A stretch of DNA of 64,000 nucleotides. It comes from Natronococcus sp. A-GB1. Lineage in GTDB: Archaea; Halobacteriota; Halobacteria; Halobacteriales; Natrialbaceae. Positions 1 through 8,561 of this stretch are shown here, one piece after another (position 1 is the first letter of the stretch; the number at the start of each line of letters is the position of its first letter). Both the position numbers and the translations under genes were made by a program. The stretch spans positions 124,001-188,000 of the forward strand of contig NZ_JARUKW010000008.1 in assembly GCF_029688845.1 (NCBI RefSeq), given 5' to 3'. Below the pieces are notes generated by a model, which saw only the letters and a list, made by a program, of their open reading frames with translations, had not been told where the DNA came from and searched no databases.

Positions 1-21
1 GACGACTCACGAGCCGCCGCG

Positions 22-1068
22 GTGAGTGAGAACGTTACGGACGAGTCGAGCGCGCCGTCGGCGAATCAGCTCGCCGACCCCGATGCATTCGAGGCGGAGA
101 AGGCGACGGTTTTCGGCGAGTACTGGGTGTATGCCGGCCACGCGAACAGCATCGCCGAACCGGGGCAGTTCTTCACCCGAACCGTCGGCGACCGACAGCT
201 GATCGTCGTCCGCGGCCACGACGGCGAGCTCAAAGCGTTCGACAACGTCTGTGCCCACCGCGGCTCCAAGATGGTCGAGGACACGCCGATGACCGACCCC
301 GGCGGCGGCAACCGGATCCAGTGTCCCTACCACCTCTGGACGTACGATCTCGACGGCGAGCTCCGCAGTACGCCCAAGAGTTTCGAGGACGCGAGCCTGA
401 ACCCCGATCTCGAGAACGAAGACGTCCAGGAGTTCGACTGCGAGACCAACGGCCTGAACGACGTCCACGTCGACAGCGTCGGCCCGCTGCTATTCGTGAA
501 CCTGAGCGACGAGCCGCCGGCGCTGTCCGAGCAGGTCGGCGCACTGGAGGAGCGACTCGAGTCACTGTCCCTCGAGGCGTCCGACCACGAGCGTCGAGTC
601 GTCGAGGAGGTCGAGTGCAACTGGAAGACGGTCGCCGGCAGCCTCCTGGACGCGGTCGGCCGTCGGGATCGGCTTCCGGGCGCCGAGTCCGAGGAGACCA
701 ACCTCGAAACCGACGACCACTGCTGGTCGCTCAGTTCGACCGACGACGATGAGACAGCACAGGTTCACTACTGCTGGCCGAACGTCACGATCGAGGTGGA
801 CGGCGACGACGGGTACGCGACGTGTATCGTCGACCCGGTCGACGCCGGCCGCTGTCAGCTGATCGTAGACTACTATGTTCGGGACGGCGACGGCACCGAA
901 GCGGAACGGGAGTTCGTCCGCACGAGCCGCCAGCGTCGGGCCGAAGCGATCGAACTGGCCGAACGCCGCCGCGACACGGACGGAGTCAGCACCCTCGAGC
1001 GGACGCTCGGACCGAACGAACACACCGTCGACGACCTCCACGGGCTCGCACAGGAGTCCGATTCGTAA
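22..1068 (+). CDS. Rieske-type ring-hydroxylating oxygenase alpha-like subunit, Rieske half only
   Basis: The protein has the layout of a Rieske non-heme iron oxygenase alpha subunit, which would hydroxylate or demethylate an organic substrate using electrons from a reductase. A complete [2Fe-2S] Rieske motif is visible: C77, H79, C101 and H104 (CAH and CPYH). The C-terminal catalytic half is still alignable, with ECNWK followed by a PNVTIEV beta region and a TLGPNEHTV tail. However, the two iron-binding histidines after NWK are absent and the usual late Asp is Ala309. The mononuclear iron site is therefore lost. The paralogue at 1794-2804 shows the reverse. A small gene follows 8 bp downstream. 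The start given is a GTG. The frame stays open to base 1, so translation may begin upstream of the window. Confidence 0.85.
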   Translation: MSENVTDESSAPSANQLADPDAFEAEKATVFGEYWVYAGHANSIAEPGQFFTRTVGDRQLIVVRGHDGELKAFDNVCAHRGSKMVEDTPMTDPGGGNRIQCPYHLWTYDLDGELRSTPKSFEDASLNPDLENEDVQEFDCETNGLNDVHVDSVGPLLFVNLSDEPPALSEQVGALEERLESLSLEASDHERRVVEEVECNWKTVAGSLLDAVGRRDRLPGAESEETNLETDDHCWSLSSTDDDETAQVHYCWPNVTIEVDGDDGYATCIVDPVDAGRCQLIVDYYVRDGDGTEAEREFVRTSRQRRAEAIELAERRRDTDGVSTLERTLGPNEHTVDDLHGLAQESDS

Positions 1069-1075
1069 TCGATAC

Positions 1076-1456
1076 ATGAGCACACAACAGCAACACCCAA
1101 CGTATGCCGCGAGTTGTCCCGACTGCGACGTCGATCTGCACAGCGACGACCCGAACGAGATCGTCGAGTTCTACCGCCGCCACTCGAGCGTCACGGGCCA
1201 CGACGTGGAGTTTACCCGAATCGGACCCGACCTCGTGGACGCGGTGACCGAGGACGACCTCAAGGAGGTCTACACGCTCAAAGACGTCGTGACCCAGCTC
1301 GAGGCGGAGTACGAGAACGGGGCTCCGATCGGCGCCGTTGCAGCGGCGATGAGCGAGCAGGGACTGTCGATCGGCGAGACGCTCGAGAAGATCCACGAGA
1401 TCCGAATGGGCGGCGGACTGTACGAACCGCAAGACGACCACCTACGCGCGTTCTGA
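1076..1456 (+). CDS. small conserved protein with CPDC knuckle, between the two oxygenase halves
   Basis: This is a 126-residue acidic protein starting MSTQQQHPTY. It has one CPDC pair near residue 16, then a mixed helical region and a C-terminal amphipathic segment (QGLSIGETLEKIHEIRMGGG). I do not recognise a named family. Only one Cys pair is present, so if it binds metal it would need a partner protein or a second molecule. It begins 8 bp after the Rieske-only gene and is very likely co-transcribed with it. That context suggests an accessory or coupling role for the oxygenase, but this is inference only. Confidence 0.75.
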   Translation: MSTQQQHPTYAASCPDCDVDLHSDDPNEIVEFYRRHSSVTGHDVEFTRIGPDLVDAVTEDDLKEVYTLKDVVTQLEAEYENGAPIGAVAAAMSEQGLSIGETLEKIHEIRMGGGLYEPQDDHLRAF

Positions 1457-1793
1457 TCGAGGAACCCCCGCAGTTGGCGGTGCGTCGGCTTCCGGCTCGT
1501 TCTGCTGTCGATGCACGACTGCCCCACACCGCGACGGCGACTGCATGGACGGTCTCTTCTTGATCGCGGCCACGGCTGGTACCCCGGTATCCGCTGTGAT
1601 CGGCGGGCGGTCGGTGGATTTCGAACTCGAGTCGTTTCGACGTCGCCTTCGTCCGTCGAGCCGGTATCGTCGGTGGCGTTGCGACTCGAGGCCGGGAAGC
1701 CCCCATGGGGGTCGCCGAGAACCACCCTGTATATAAATGGGCGCTATATACCTAGTTAACTTCTTTCATGAACTCGATCATCATAGAGAGTGT
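1457..1793 (+). promoter_or_regulatory. intergenic region with promoter of the iron-only oxygenase gene
   Basis: No convincing gene lies in this 337-bp stretch. Near its end are two TATA-like motifs: tatataaa at 1731-1738 and ctatata at 1743-1749. They lie about 45-60 bases before the ATG at 1794, a reasonable distance for an archaeal core promoter with a short leader. This suggests that the second oxygenase gene has its own promoter, in addition to any read-through from the two genes upstream. Confidence 0.5.
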
Positions 1794-2804
1794 ATGACAC
1801 AGTGGGAGCACGCTCAGACGAAGCCAGTTAGCCCGGATATCACGGAGAAGTCGAACGCGCTGCCGGCGAAGTACTTCACGGAGCCCGAGACCTTCGAGAT
1901 GGAGAAGGACAAGATCTTCGGGCGGTACTGGGTGTATGCCGGCCACGCCAGCTGTATCACCGAGCCGGGACAGTTCTTCACCCGGAACGTCGGCGGTCGC
2001 GACCTCGTCGTCGTCCGCGGAACGGACGGCGACGTCGAGGTCTTCGAGAACTTCTCGGCACGAACCGGCTCGCCGGTGGTCGACGAGACGCCGATGACCG
2101 ACCCCGGTCGCGTCGACCTCGCCGACTTCGAGCACGCCGAGCCGGTCCGCGTCGACAGCATTGGGCCGCTTTACTTCGTCAACCTGGGCGACGAGCCGAT
2201 GTCGCTATCCGAGCAGGCCGGCGTACTGGAGGAGCGACTCGAATCGCTGCCCCTCGAGGAGTACGAGCACGGCTGTCGGGTCGTCTCGGAGGTCGAGTGC
2301 AACTGGAAGGTGTTCGCGGGTAACTACTCCGAGTGCGACCACTGCCAGGCCAACCACCAGGACTGGATCAAGGGGATCGAGCTCGCCGACTCCGAACTCG
2401 AGGTCAACGACTACCACTGGGTGCTCCACTACACCCACGACGAGGACGTCGAGGACGAGCTCCGGATTCACGACGAGCGTGAGGCCCAGTTCCACTACTT
2501 CTGGCCGAACTTCACGATCAACATGTACGGCACCGCCGACGGCTACGGCACCTACATCATCGATCCAATCGACACCGGCCGCTTCCGGCTCATCGCGGAC
2601 TACTACTTCCGTGATGGCGACATCTCGGAGGAGGAACGAGAGTTCGTCCGCACGAGCCGTCAGCTCCAGGAGGAGGACTTCGAACTCGTCGAACGCCAGT
2701 GGGCGGGGCTGCGGACCGGCGCGCTCGCACAGGCTCAGCTCGGACCGAACGAACACACCGTTCACAAGCTCCACCGCCTCGCTCAGGAAGCGTACGACGC
2801 CTGA
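1794..2804 (+). CDS. Rieske-type oxygenase alpha-like subunit, mononuclear-iron half only
   Basis: This 336-residue paralogue of the product at 22-1068 shares the N-terminal YWVYAGHA..ITEPGQFF block and the C-terminal LGPNEHTVHKLH block. Its catalytic half keeps the iron facial triad expected of the family: H183 and H188 in ECDHCQANH, and D295 in LQEEDFEL. Its Rieske half is destroyed. The first ligand pair CAH has become SAR (residues 88-90), and the segment carrying CPYH is missing, so MTDPG runs into a shortened loop. Alone it has no route for electrons to its iron. The ATG at 1794 is preferred over an upstream in-frame ATG at 1737, because 1794 follows the TATA boxes and aligns with the paralogue's start. 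Substrate is unknown; the catalytic motif resembles quaternary-amine monooxygenases, which is family knowledge and not proof. Confidence 0.85.
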   Translation: MTQWEHAQTKPVSPDITEKSNALPAKYFTEPETFEMEKDKIFGRYWVYAGHASCITEPGQFFTRNVGGRDLVVVRGTDGDVEVFENFSARTGSPVVDETPMTDPGRVDLADFEHAEPVRVDSIGPLYFVNLGDEPMSLSEQAGVLEERLESLPLEEYEHGCRVVSEVECNWKVFAGNYSECDHCQANHQDWIKGIELADSELEVNDYHWVLHYTHDEDVEDELRIHDEREAQFHYFWPNFTINMYGTADGYGTYIIDPIDTGRFRLIADYYFRDGDISEEEREFVRTSRQLQEEDFELVERQWAGLRTGALAQAQLGPNEHTVHKLHRLAQEAYDA

Positions 2805-2825
2805 TTCTCGAGCGGACGACCCCAC

Positions 2826-4109
2826 TTACGCCTCGATGGCGTCGGCTCGACGGTGAAGCCAGACCGCACAGGCGATCGTCACGAGCCCCGCGACGGCGGC
2901 GATTCCGAAGGCGACCCGGTACCCCGTCACCGTGTAGACGCGGACGCCGCCGACGAACTCCCCGGTCCAGTAGGCGTCGAGCACCCACCCCATCGCCGTC
3001 GGAAAGACGGCGGCGCCGAAGAACGAGGCCCCGTTGATCGCGCCCAGCGAGATCCCGCTCGCCCGGCTCGAGTGGCGCTCCTTGACCAGGGGGTAGGTGA
3101 GGACGAACGTCCCCAGCAGCGCGCCGGCCACGAAGAAGACGGCTCCGACGACCACGAGCGGCGGATCGCCGACGATCGCAAGCAGCGCGAGCGCGCCGGT
3201 GTAGAGGAGTCCGCCGCCGACGATGAACTCGGTTCGACGCTCGAGGCGGTCGGAGAGCCAGCCGAACGCGGGCGGGCCGACGGCGCTCCCGACGCCGCCG
3301 AGCAGCGTACACAGCGATGCCACGGTCACCGAGGTGTCGTACACCTGGACGACGTAGGGGATCCCCCAGAGGCCGAACAGCGTGAGGTTCACCCCGCCGG
3401 TACAGAACAGCAGGACGCTGACGACCCACGTCCACCGATCACGCAGGACGGTGGCGCCGTGGGTTCGGATCTCCCCCAGCGTGAGCCGGGACTGCTCAGG
3501 AACCCCCTCGATCGGTTCGAACCCCGCGCGCTCCGGTGAGTCCCGGACGACGAGCGCCGTCACGGCGGCGGCGACCAGTCCAACGGCCGCGAGCATCGAC
3601 AGCGAGGTTCGCCAGCCGGTCGCGTCCACCAGCACGGCCAACGGTGTCGTCGCGAGCACGCCACCGACGCCGCCGACGGCGAAGCTCAGCCCGTTCATCG
3701 TACCGAACTCGTCGACGCGGTACCAGCTGGCACAGAACCGCAGCATACAGACGAAGATCACGCTGCCGCCGAGTCCGATCACCAGCCGACCACCCAGTGC
3801 AGACGGGTACCCCTCCGCGAGCGCAAACCAGAGCGCGCCGGCGTTCATCGTCACCGCGCCGATCGCCGCCGTTCGACGGATACCGATTCGGTCGACGAGG
3901 ATGCCCGTCGGCAACTGCATCAGGGCGTAGACGAGGAAGAAAACGGCGTGGAGCGTGCCGAGTTGCCCGCCGGTCGTCCGAAACGCCGCCATCAGGTCGT
4001 CGGCGAGTACGGCGGTCGAGAGCCGGTAGACGTTGACCAGCAGGAAGGAGACAGCCAGAATCCCCCACAGCAGCCAGCGACGGTTCCTCGGCGACGACCA
4101 GTAGTCCAT
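2826..4109 (-). CDS. MFS transporter
   Basis: This 427-residue polytopic membrane protein has about 12 hydrophobic segments. The loop between TM2 and TM3 carries the MFS motif (VDRIGIRRT), repeated in the second half as WLSDRLERRTE. It would be a proton- or ion-coupled carrier for a small solute; the substrate cannot be read from the sequence. It is convergent with the oxygenase gene, whose stop lies 21 bp away, so it may import or export that pathway's substrate. A TATA-like AT-rich patch (about 4140-4152, minus strand) sits some 30 bp before the ATG. Confidence 0.85.
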   Translation of the reverse strand: MDYWSSPRNRRWLLWGILAVSFLLVNVYRLSTAVLADDLMAAFRTTGGQLGTLHAVFFLVYALMQLPTGILVDRIGIRRTAAIGAVTMNAGALWFALAEGYPSALGGRLVIGLGGSVIFVCMLRFCASWYRVDEFGTMNGLSFAVGGVGGVLATTPLAVLVDATGWRTSLSMLAAVGLVAAAVTALVVRDSPERAGFEPIEGVPEQSRLTLGEIRTHGATVLRDRWTWVVSVLLFCTGGVNLTLFGLWGIPYVVQVYDTSVTVASLCTLLGGVGSAVGPPAFGWLSDRLERRTEFIVGGGLLYTGALALLAIVGDPPLVVVGAVFFVAGALLGTFVLTYPLVKERHSSRASGISLGAINGASFFGAAVFPTAMGWVLDAYWTGEFVGGVRVYTVTGYRVAFGIAAVAGLVTIACAVWLHRRADAIEA

Positions 4110-4427
4110 ACGGGGGGTCTCGAGTACGACGACAAAGCGTTTGATATTATGAACGCGAACGGGGGTGTGCCGGGAACCTGTCGGCGGGCGGCGACTCGAG
4201 GCGTCGGTCGCCTCCCCGACATCGTCCCATCATCTGTTGGATTTCGTATAGGTCGTGTTTCCCGAAGTACCGCTCGGTCAGGTGTTTACAGTCATATGTA
4301 TGTATAGAGTTGCTCCTTGGCGGGTGGCCGGATCGTCGTCCGACGGTCCGAGAATCGCTCGACGGCTCGCTCGAGCCCGCGCGACGTCGCTCGAGGCAAC
4401 GGCGAGGTTTCTCGAGCAGCGGCGACC
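4110..4427. other. intergenic region, promoter of the MFS gene
   Basis: No gene is supported here. The stretch holds the presumed minus-strand promoter of the MFS gene near 4140-4152 (ataatatcaaa read on the minus strand). An AT-rich patch at 4250-4315 has no coding signal. Open frames across this region are GC-rich antisense shadows. Confidence 0.4.
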
Positions 4428-5081
4428 CTACCCCGGCCGAGCCGACTCGACTGCGGCGACGAACTCGGCGGCGGTCTCGCGGACCCGATCCATGTCGCCG
4501 TCCGCGATCGCGTCGTCGTCGACGATCGCGCTGCCGACGCCGACGGCGAACGCTCCCGCGTCGAAAAACGACGCGACGTTGTCGACGGCGACGCCGCCGG
4601 TCGGCACGACGCGAACGTCTCCAAGCGGACCCTGCAGCGCGCCGACGTGGTCGGGACCGACGGTCGCCGCCGGAAACAGTTTCAGGATGTCGGCACCGGC
4701 CTCGATCGCCGTCACGGCCTCCGTCGGCGTCGTGACGCCGGGGATCGAGACGACGCCGTGACGGTTGCACGCTCGGATCACGTCGGGGTTGCAGTCGGGG
4801 GCGAGGACGAACGTCGCCCCGGCGTCGACGACCGACGCCGCCGTCGCGGCGTCGCGGACGGTCCCCGCACCGACGACGGTGTCGGTATCGCGCAGTTCGC
4901 GGTCGACGGCCGCGACCTTCTCGCGGACGCGAGTTCCGTCCGCGGTCACTTCGATCGCGCCGACTCCGGCGTCGTGGATCGCTCGAGCGACGGGGGCGAT
5001 TCGGTCTTCGCCGACCCCGCGAAGCACTGCGACGACGCCGCTGTCGCCGATTCGTCGTTCGACGGCGTTCGGTTCGGACAT
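4428..5081 (-). CDS. eda: 2-dehydro-3-deoxy-phosphogluconate (KDPG/KHG) class I aldolase
   Basis: This cytoplasmic aldolase would cleave 2-keto-3-deoxy-6-phosphogluconate (or a related 2-keto-3-deoxy sugar acid) to pyruvate and an aldehyde. Family landmarks are clear: VVAVLRG at the N-terminus, IEVT with the general-acid/base E44, GAGTV, IPGVTTPTE, the Schiff-base lysine K134 in LKLFPA, and PTGGV for phosphate binding. The 217-residue length is typical. An in-frame upstream start at 5126 exists, but the ATG at 5081 begins directly before the conserved domain and is preferred. In haloarchaea this enzyme serves semi-phosphorylative Entner-Doudoroff sugar degradation. No sugar dehydrogenase, dehydratase or kinase is adjacent, so the physiological substrate stays open. 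Confidence 0.88.
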   Translation of the reverse strand: MSEPNAVERRIGDSGVVAVLRGVGEDRIAPVARAIHDAGVGAIEVTADGTRVREKVAAVDRELRDTDTVVGAGTVRDAATAASVVDAGATFVLAPDCNPDVIRACNRHGVVSIPGVTTPTEAVTAIEAGADILKLFPAATVGPDHVGALQGPLGDVRVVPTGGVAVDNVASFFDAGAFAVGVGSAIVDDDAIADGDMDRVRETAAEFVAAVESARPG

Positions 5082-5603
5082 ACGCACCCTTTCCCGATCG
5101 CGGGCTTGAACGTAGCGGTTCGTCACTCGGTCGAGGGTTCGTTCCCGCTCATATAACCAACGCGGGAACGAGGTGAGATCGCCGGCCGTTCGACGATCCG
5201 ATTCTCCTTGATTCTATCGTTCCAATATATTTTTTACCAGACACTTCTATCGAACCATCGATTAATTTCCTATTCCATCGCGGGACGTTCGATACCGATT
5301 CGGTTTGCCTCGCCGGTTCCGTCAAGCACCGTTTCGAGATCGAGCTGTCTGACCACTCGCGTGTATACCGGGATTACCGGTCAGTCTGCGGACGATACGT
5401 GCTGACGAACCGACCGGTGACAGTAGAGGCGCGAGCACCGATAGCCGTTCTATACTTTATCGACTATAAACTAGAACCAGAGAGATTCGGCCGTCCCGAA
5501 CCGGCGGCCGCTTGGGGTCGAATGGCACTCAGGCCGATCGGCGTAATCCGACTCGCCGTCGGCGGCGAAAACACTCATATCGGTTCGTGCTGTATTTACT
5601 GGT
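5082..5603. other. AT-rich intergenic region
   Basis: A 522-bp gap lies between divergent genes. It includes an unusually AT-rich block at about 5205-5280 and another at 5450-5475 (actttatcgactataaact). These are plausible promoter elements for the aldolase (minus) and the small membrane protein (plus). I see no open frame with haloarchaeal coding character. Confidence 0.4.
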
Positions 5604-5789
5604 ATGACGCGTCCGCTACGGATCGTCGGCCTCGCCCTCGCCGGCATCGTCGTTCTCTGGCTCGTTCTCGAGCTTATCGCGCTCGTGTTCGGGCTCGTGA
5701 CGTGGATCGTGAGCACGATCGTCTCGCTGGCCGTGCTCGGGCTCCTCGTCTACGTCGGATACCTGCTCGTCTCCTCGATAGTCACCTAA
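5604..5789 (+). CDS. small two-helix membrane protein
   Basis: This 61-residue protein is almost entirely hydrophobic after the short basic start MTRPLR. Two membrane segments can be drawn (about residues 7-30 and 34-57) with almost no loop between them. Nothing catalytic is visible. Such tiny Leu/Val-rich membrane proteins are common in haloarchaea and mostly uncharacterised. It lies alone, tail-to-tail with the methyltransferase on the other strand. Strong hydrophobicity and a clean ATG support it; function is unknown. Confidence 0.65.
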   Translation: MTRPLRIVGLALAGIVVLWLVLELIALVFGLVTWIVSTIVSLAVLGLLVYVGYLLVSSIVT

Positions 5790-5848
5790 TTCTCAATAGC
5801 TGCAATAGGTAGATCTTTTACGGCAACTATACTTTCCACACACTGCAG

Positions 5849-6625
5849 CTATTCCTTCGAGAGAGGGTCCGCAACCGCGACGAAGCGAAGCCGCCGGTAG
5901 TCGGCGACCCACGAGCCGTCGCGGAACAGCGCCGGGCGAAGTCGATCCTCGACCCCCTCGACGATCGTGTCACGCTCGGCGTCGGGAACCCCTTCGAAGA
6001 ACTCGTCGCCGAACATCCCGATCCAGTTCGCGAGACCGTCCGCGCCGTTCTCGAGTTCCGTCGGTCGGTCGAACAGCGCCGCCGAGTGCACCTCGAACCC
6101 GTGGGCCTCGATCCGGGGCGCGTACTCGCCGATCGAGGGGAAGTACCAGGAGTGATCGCCATCGTACCCCCGGTCTGCGAGTTCGGCCGCGAGCGCGTCG
6201 ACGATCGCTCGGACGTTGCCCGTTCCGCCCAGTTCGGCGACGAAGCGACCGCCCGGCCGAAGCGCGTCTCGAACGGTCTCGAGGACGGCGTCCTGGTCGT
6301 CGATCCAGTGTAAGGCCGCGTTCGAGAGCACGGCGTCGAACGGTTCCTCGGCAGCGAACGTCGTCGCGTCGGCGTGAACGAACGAACAATCGGGGTGGGC
6401 CTCGCGAGCCGTCGCGATCATCTCGGCGGAGCTGTCGAGTCCAACGGCGGTCGCGCCCGCGTCGCTCACCGCCGCCGTCAGCTCCCCCGTTCCACAGCCG
6501 AGATCGAGTACACGCTCGTCCGCGGTCGGCTCGAGGAGCTCGAGTAGGTCGGCTCCGTACTCGTAGACGAACGAGTGGTCGTCGTCGTAGGCGGTCGCGT
6601 CCCAGTCGTCCCGTGGGCGTGTCAT
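5849..6625 (-). CDS. class I SAM-dependent methyltransferase
   Basis: This 258-residue cytoplasmic enzyme has the Rossmann-fold S-adenosylmethionine site: motif I VLDLGCGTGELTAA at about residues 39-52, the acidic end of the second strand at VGLDSS, HADATTF for adenine contact, and FDAVLSNAALHWI as motif IV. The last signature and the overall length resemble trans-aconitate 2-methyltransferases and related small-molecule methyltransferases, so a carboxylic-acid or metabolite substrate is likelier than RNA or protein. The ATG at 6625 is used; a TTG one codon upstream is less likely. Neighbours give no clue. Confidence 0.82.
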   Translation of the reverse strand: MTRPRDDWDATAYDDDHSFVYEYGADLLELLEPTADERVLDLGCGTGELTAAVSDAGATAVGLDSSAEMIATAREAHPDCSFVHADATTFAAEEPFDAVLSNAALHWIDDQDAVLETVRDALRPGGRFVAELGGTGNVRAIVDALAAELADRGYDGDHSWYFPSIGEYAPRIEAHGFEVHSAALFDRPTELENGADGLANWIGMFGDEFFEGVPDAERDTIVEGVEDRLRPALFRDGSWVADYRRLRFVAVADPLSKE

Positions 6626-6806
6626 CAACTAGTGGCTACGTCGGCGGGTTGCCTATCCGTTTGGGTTACAGCTGGAAATCCATCCACGCTCGTCTCCACG
6701 GCCGAGTTAGTCGGGTGGCCGACTTATACGGATTGCTGTAACGATGTACCGGCGCAACCGCCGCACGGGTCGCGGTTACGCCGGTAATAACTTACAGTAA
6801 ACCGTA

Positions 6807-7943
6807 TTAGACCGGGAGCGGCATCGGCGTGAACTCGGCGGCGAGCAGGTACGCCAGCGCGAGGGCGACCTTGCCGGCGATCACCAGCAGCCCGACGAGG
6901 GCGTAGGACGCCGTCGCAGTGGTTCTCGAGATCACGTCGCGGCGCTGGCCGACGACCGCTCCGACCGACAGCAGGATCGGCACGATCAGCCCGGTGATCA
7001 CGACGACGCCGACGAACAGCGTCGCGTGAGTGGTCAGCAGGTTCTGTACCGCCGGCTCGGCCGCGGGAACCTGCTCCGGTAGCAGGAAGACGGTCGCGAG
7101 CACCGCCACCAGCGTCGCCGCCAGCAGTCCGGCGGCGCCGAGCGCGTAGTTCTGGATCGTCCTGCTGACGGATCGGTCGGCGACCGCCGTCAGCCCGACG
7201 GCGGCGGCCAGCCCTGCACCGAGCCCGCCGAAAATCTGGACCGGAACCAGGAACGTCTTGTCCCACAGCGCAACCCGTTCGGTCGCTCCGGAGCCGTACG
7301 CCATCGCCGAGTAGACGAGGACGCCGGCGGCGAAGATCGCAAAGACACCTCCGAGTGCGAGGCGGATCGGCTCCGAGGGGCGGGTGTAGTCGGCGAGCGA
7401 GTCGAGCCGGTCTATGAGTCCGATCCGATTGAGGATGCCACGGATCCCGCCGGTCGTCCCACCCGTTGCAGCCCTGGCGGGGCCGTCCTCGGCTCCGCCG
7501 TCGGAGGCGACGTCCCGTCCACCGTCGGCCGCGAGCGTTCCCTCCTCCCCCTCGGCGACGGTCGGGGAGTGCGGTCGGCTCGCCCCGAACGTGACCCAGA
7601 CGAACATCAGGAACGAGCCCAGGCCGAATCCGAGCAACATGTACGCCCCGATGGCCATCCACGAGCCGAGGTTCGTCATCGTCAGCGGGATCAACATCGC
7701 CCGGAACGGCGTCGCGAGGTGCGACAGCAAAACGGGCGGGCCGATCGCCAGTCCGAGCAGTCCGACGAGGTAGCCGTACTTGGCGATCCGACCGTGCTCG
7801 CTCGCGTTGCCCCTCGCCGAGAGGAGGTCCGCGACGTAGCCGGTCAGGTACGCCCCGCCGGCGATCCCAATCATGGCGATGTAGACGCCGATTCGCCAGT
7901 TCCACTCCGTGTACGGAAGTTCGAACGCGATTTCTGTTGCCAT
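6807..7943 (-). CDS. NrfD/PsrC-type membrane subunit of molybdopterin oxidoreductase
   Basis: This 378-residue integral membrane protein has about nine hydrophobic segments and the family start (ELPYTEWNWRIGVYIAMIG). NrfD/PsrC subunits anchor exported molybdoenzymes and pass electrons between an iron-sulfur subunit and the quinone pool. A long charged, Gly/Ala/Asp-rich loop at about residues 125-170 interrupts the middle and is probably a haloarchaeal insertion. It is the last gene of a tight minus-strand operon: the iron-sulfur gene ends only 6 bp upstream of its start. Together with 7950-8552 and 8562-11531 it would make a membrane-bound formate-dehydrogenase-like complex facing outward. 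Confidence 0.85.
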   Translation of the reverse strand: MATEIAFELPYTEWNWRIGVYIAMIGIAGGAYLTGYVADLLSARGNASEHGRIAKYGYLVGLLGLAIGPPVLLSHLATPFRAMLIPLTMTNLGSWMAIGAYMLLGFGLGSFLMFVWVTFGASRPHSPTVAEGEEGTLAADGGRDVASDGGAEDGPARAATGGTTGGIRGILNRIGLIDRLDSLADYTRPSEPIRLALGGVFAIFAAGVLVYSAMAYGSGATERVALWDKTFLVPVQIFGGLGAGLAAAVGLTAVADRSVSRTIQNYALGAAGLLAATLVAVLATVFLLPEQVPAAEPAVQNLLTTHATLFVGVVVITGLIVPILLSVGAVVGQRRDVISRTTATASYALVGLLVIAGKVALALAYLLAAEFTPMPLPV

Positions 7944-7949
7944 CGTGTA

Positions 7950-8552
7950 TCACTCCCCCACGATTTCGTCCGCGTCGTCTCCGAAGACGATCCGTGCAGC
8001 CTCGTCGGAGAACGGCGTCGAGACGTGGTCTTCCTCGAGCTTCTCGGAGAGTTCGTCGGGCGTGCCGAACAGCAACGCGTCGGTCGGACACTCCGAGGAG
8101 CAGGCTGGCTCGAGGCCCTGCTCTTGGCGTGGCTCACAGGTCGTGCATTTGTCCATCAGGCCGTTCCCGCGGGCGCCCAGCGGCGACGCTTCCTCGGCCT
8201 CGGGGATCTCGGCGTCGGGGTACTGGGGGGCGCCGAACGGACAGCCGACGCCGCAGTAGTGACAGCCGATGCACATCCCCGCGTCCACCCGGACGGTGCC
8301 GTTGTCTCGAAACCGAAGCGCGTCGGTTGGGCAGACCTCGACGCAGGGCGCTTCGGCGCAGTTGTAACACTGCATCGGCTTGTTCGTCTCGTCCTCCGTG
8401 CCGTGGGCGAGCGCGACGACCTGAATCCGGTCGCTTTCGGGCGGCAGGTCCCACGTTCGCTGACACGCGACCTCGCAGGCGCCGCAGTCGATACAGGACT
8501 CCCAGTTCGGGATCACCCGGGCCGTTCCTCCGTCTGATTGGTGTGTGCTCAT
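7950..8552 (-). CDS. four-cluster [4Fe-4S] electron-transfer subunit
   Basis: This 200-residue DmsB/NrfC/FdhB-like subunit has four Cys groups for four [4Fe-4S] clusters: CIDCGACEVAC, CYNCAEAPCVEVCP, CIGCHYCGVGCP, and a last split set CTTC plus CSSECP. It would wire the catalytic molybdoprotein at 8562 to the membrane subunit at 6807. It has no signal of its own and is probably co-exported with the Tat-bearing catalytic partner, as is usual for the family. The ATG at 8552 lies 10 bp after the catalytic gene's stop. A GTG at 8561 would overlap that stop and is the alternative start. Confidence 0.9.
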   Translation of the reverse strand: MSTHQSDGGTARVIPNWESCIDCGACEVACQRTWDLPPESDRIQVVALAHGTEDETNKPMQCYNCAEAPCVEVCPTDALRFRDNGTVRVDAGMCIGCHYCGVGCPFGAPQYPDAEIPEAEEASPLGARGNGLMDKCTTCEPRQEQGLEPACSSECPTDALLFGTPDELSEKLEEDHVSTPFSDEAARIVFGDDADEIVGE

Positions 8553-8561
8553 CGGTTTCAC

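Noticed and set aside
1511-1759. 82-codon frame ending inside the promoter of the second oxygenase gene
   Set aside because: It is Arg/Pro/Ser-rich, overlaps the TATA boxes and has no recognisable feature.
3505-3530. ggttcgaacc-like sequence suggesting a tRNA T-arm
   Set aside because: It lies inside the MFS coding sequence, and no acceptor, D or anticodon arms can be formed around it. No tRNA was found in the window.
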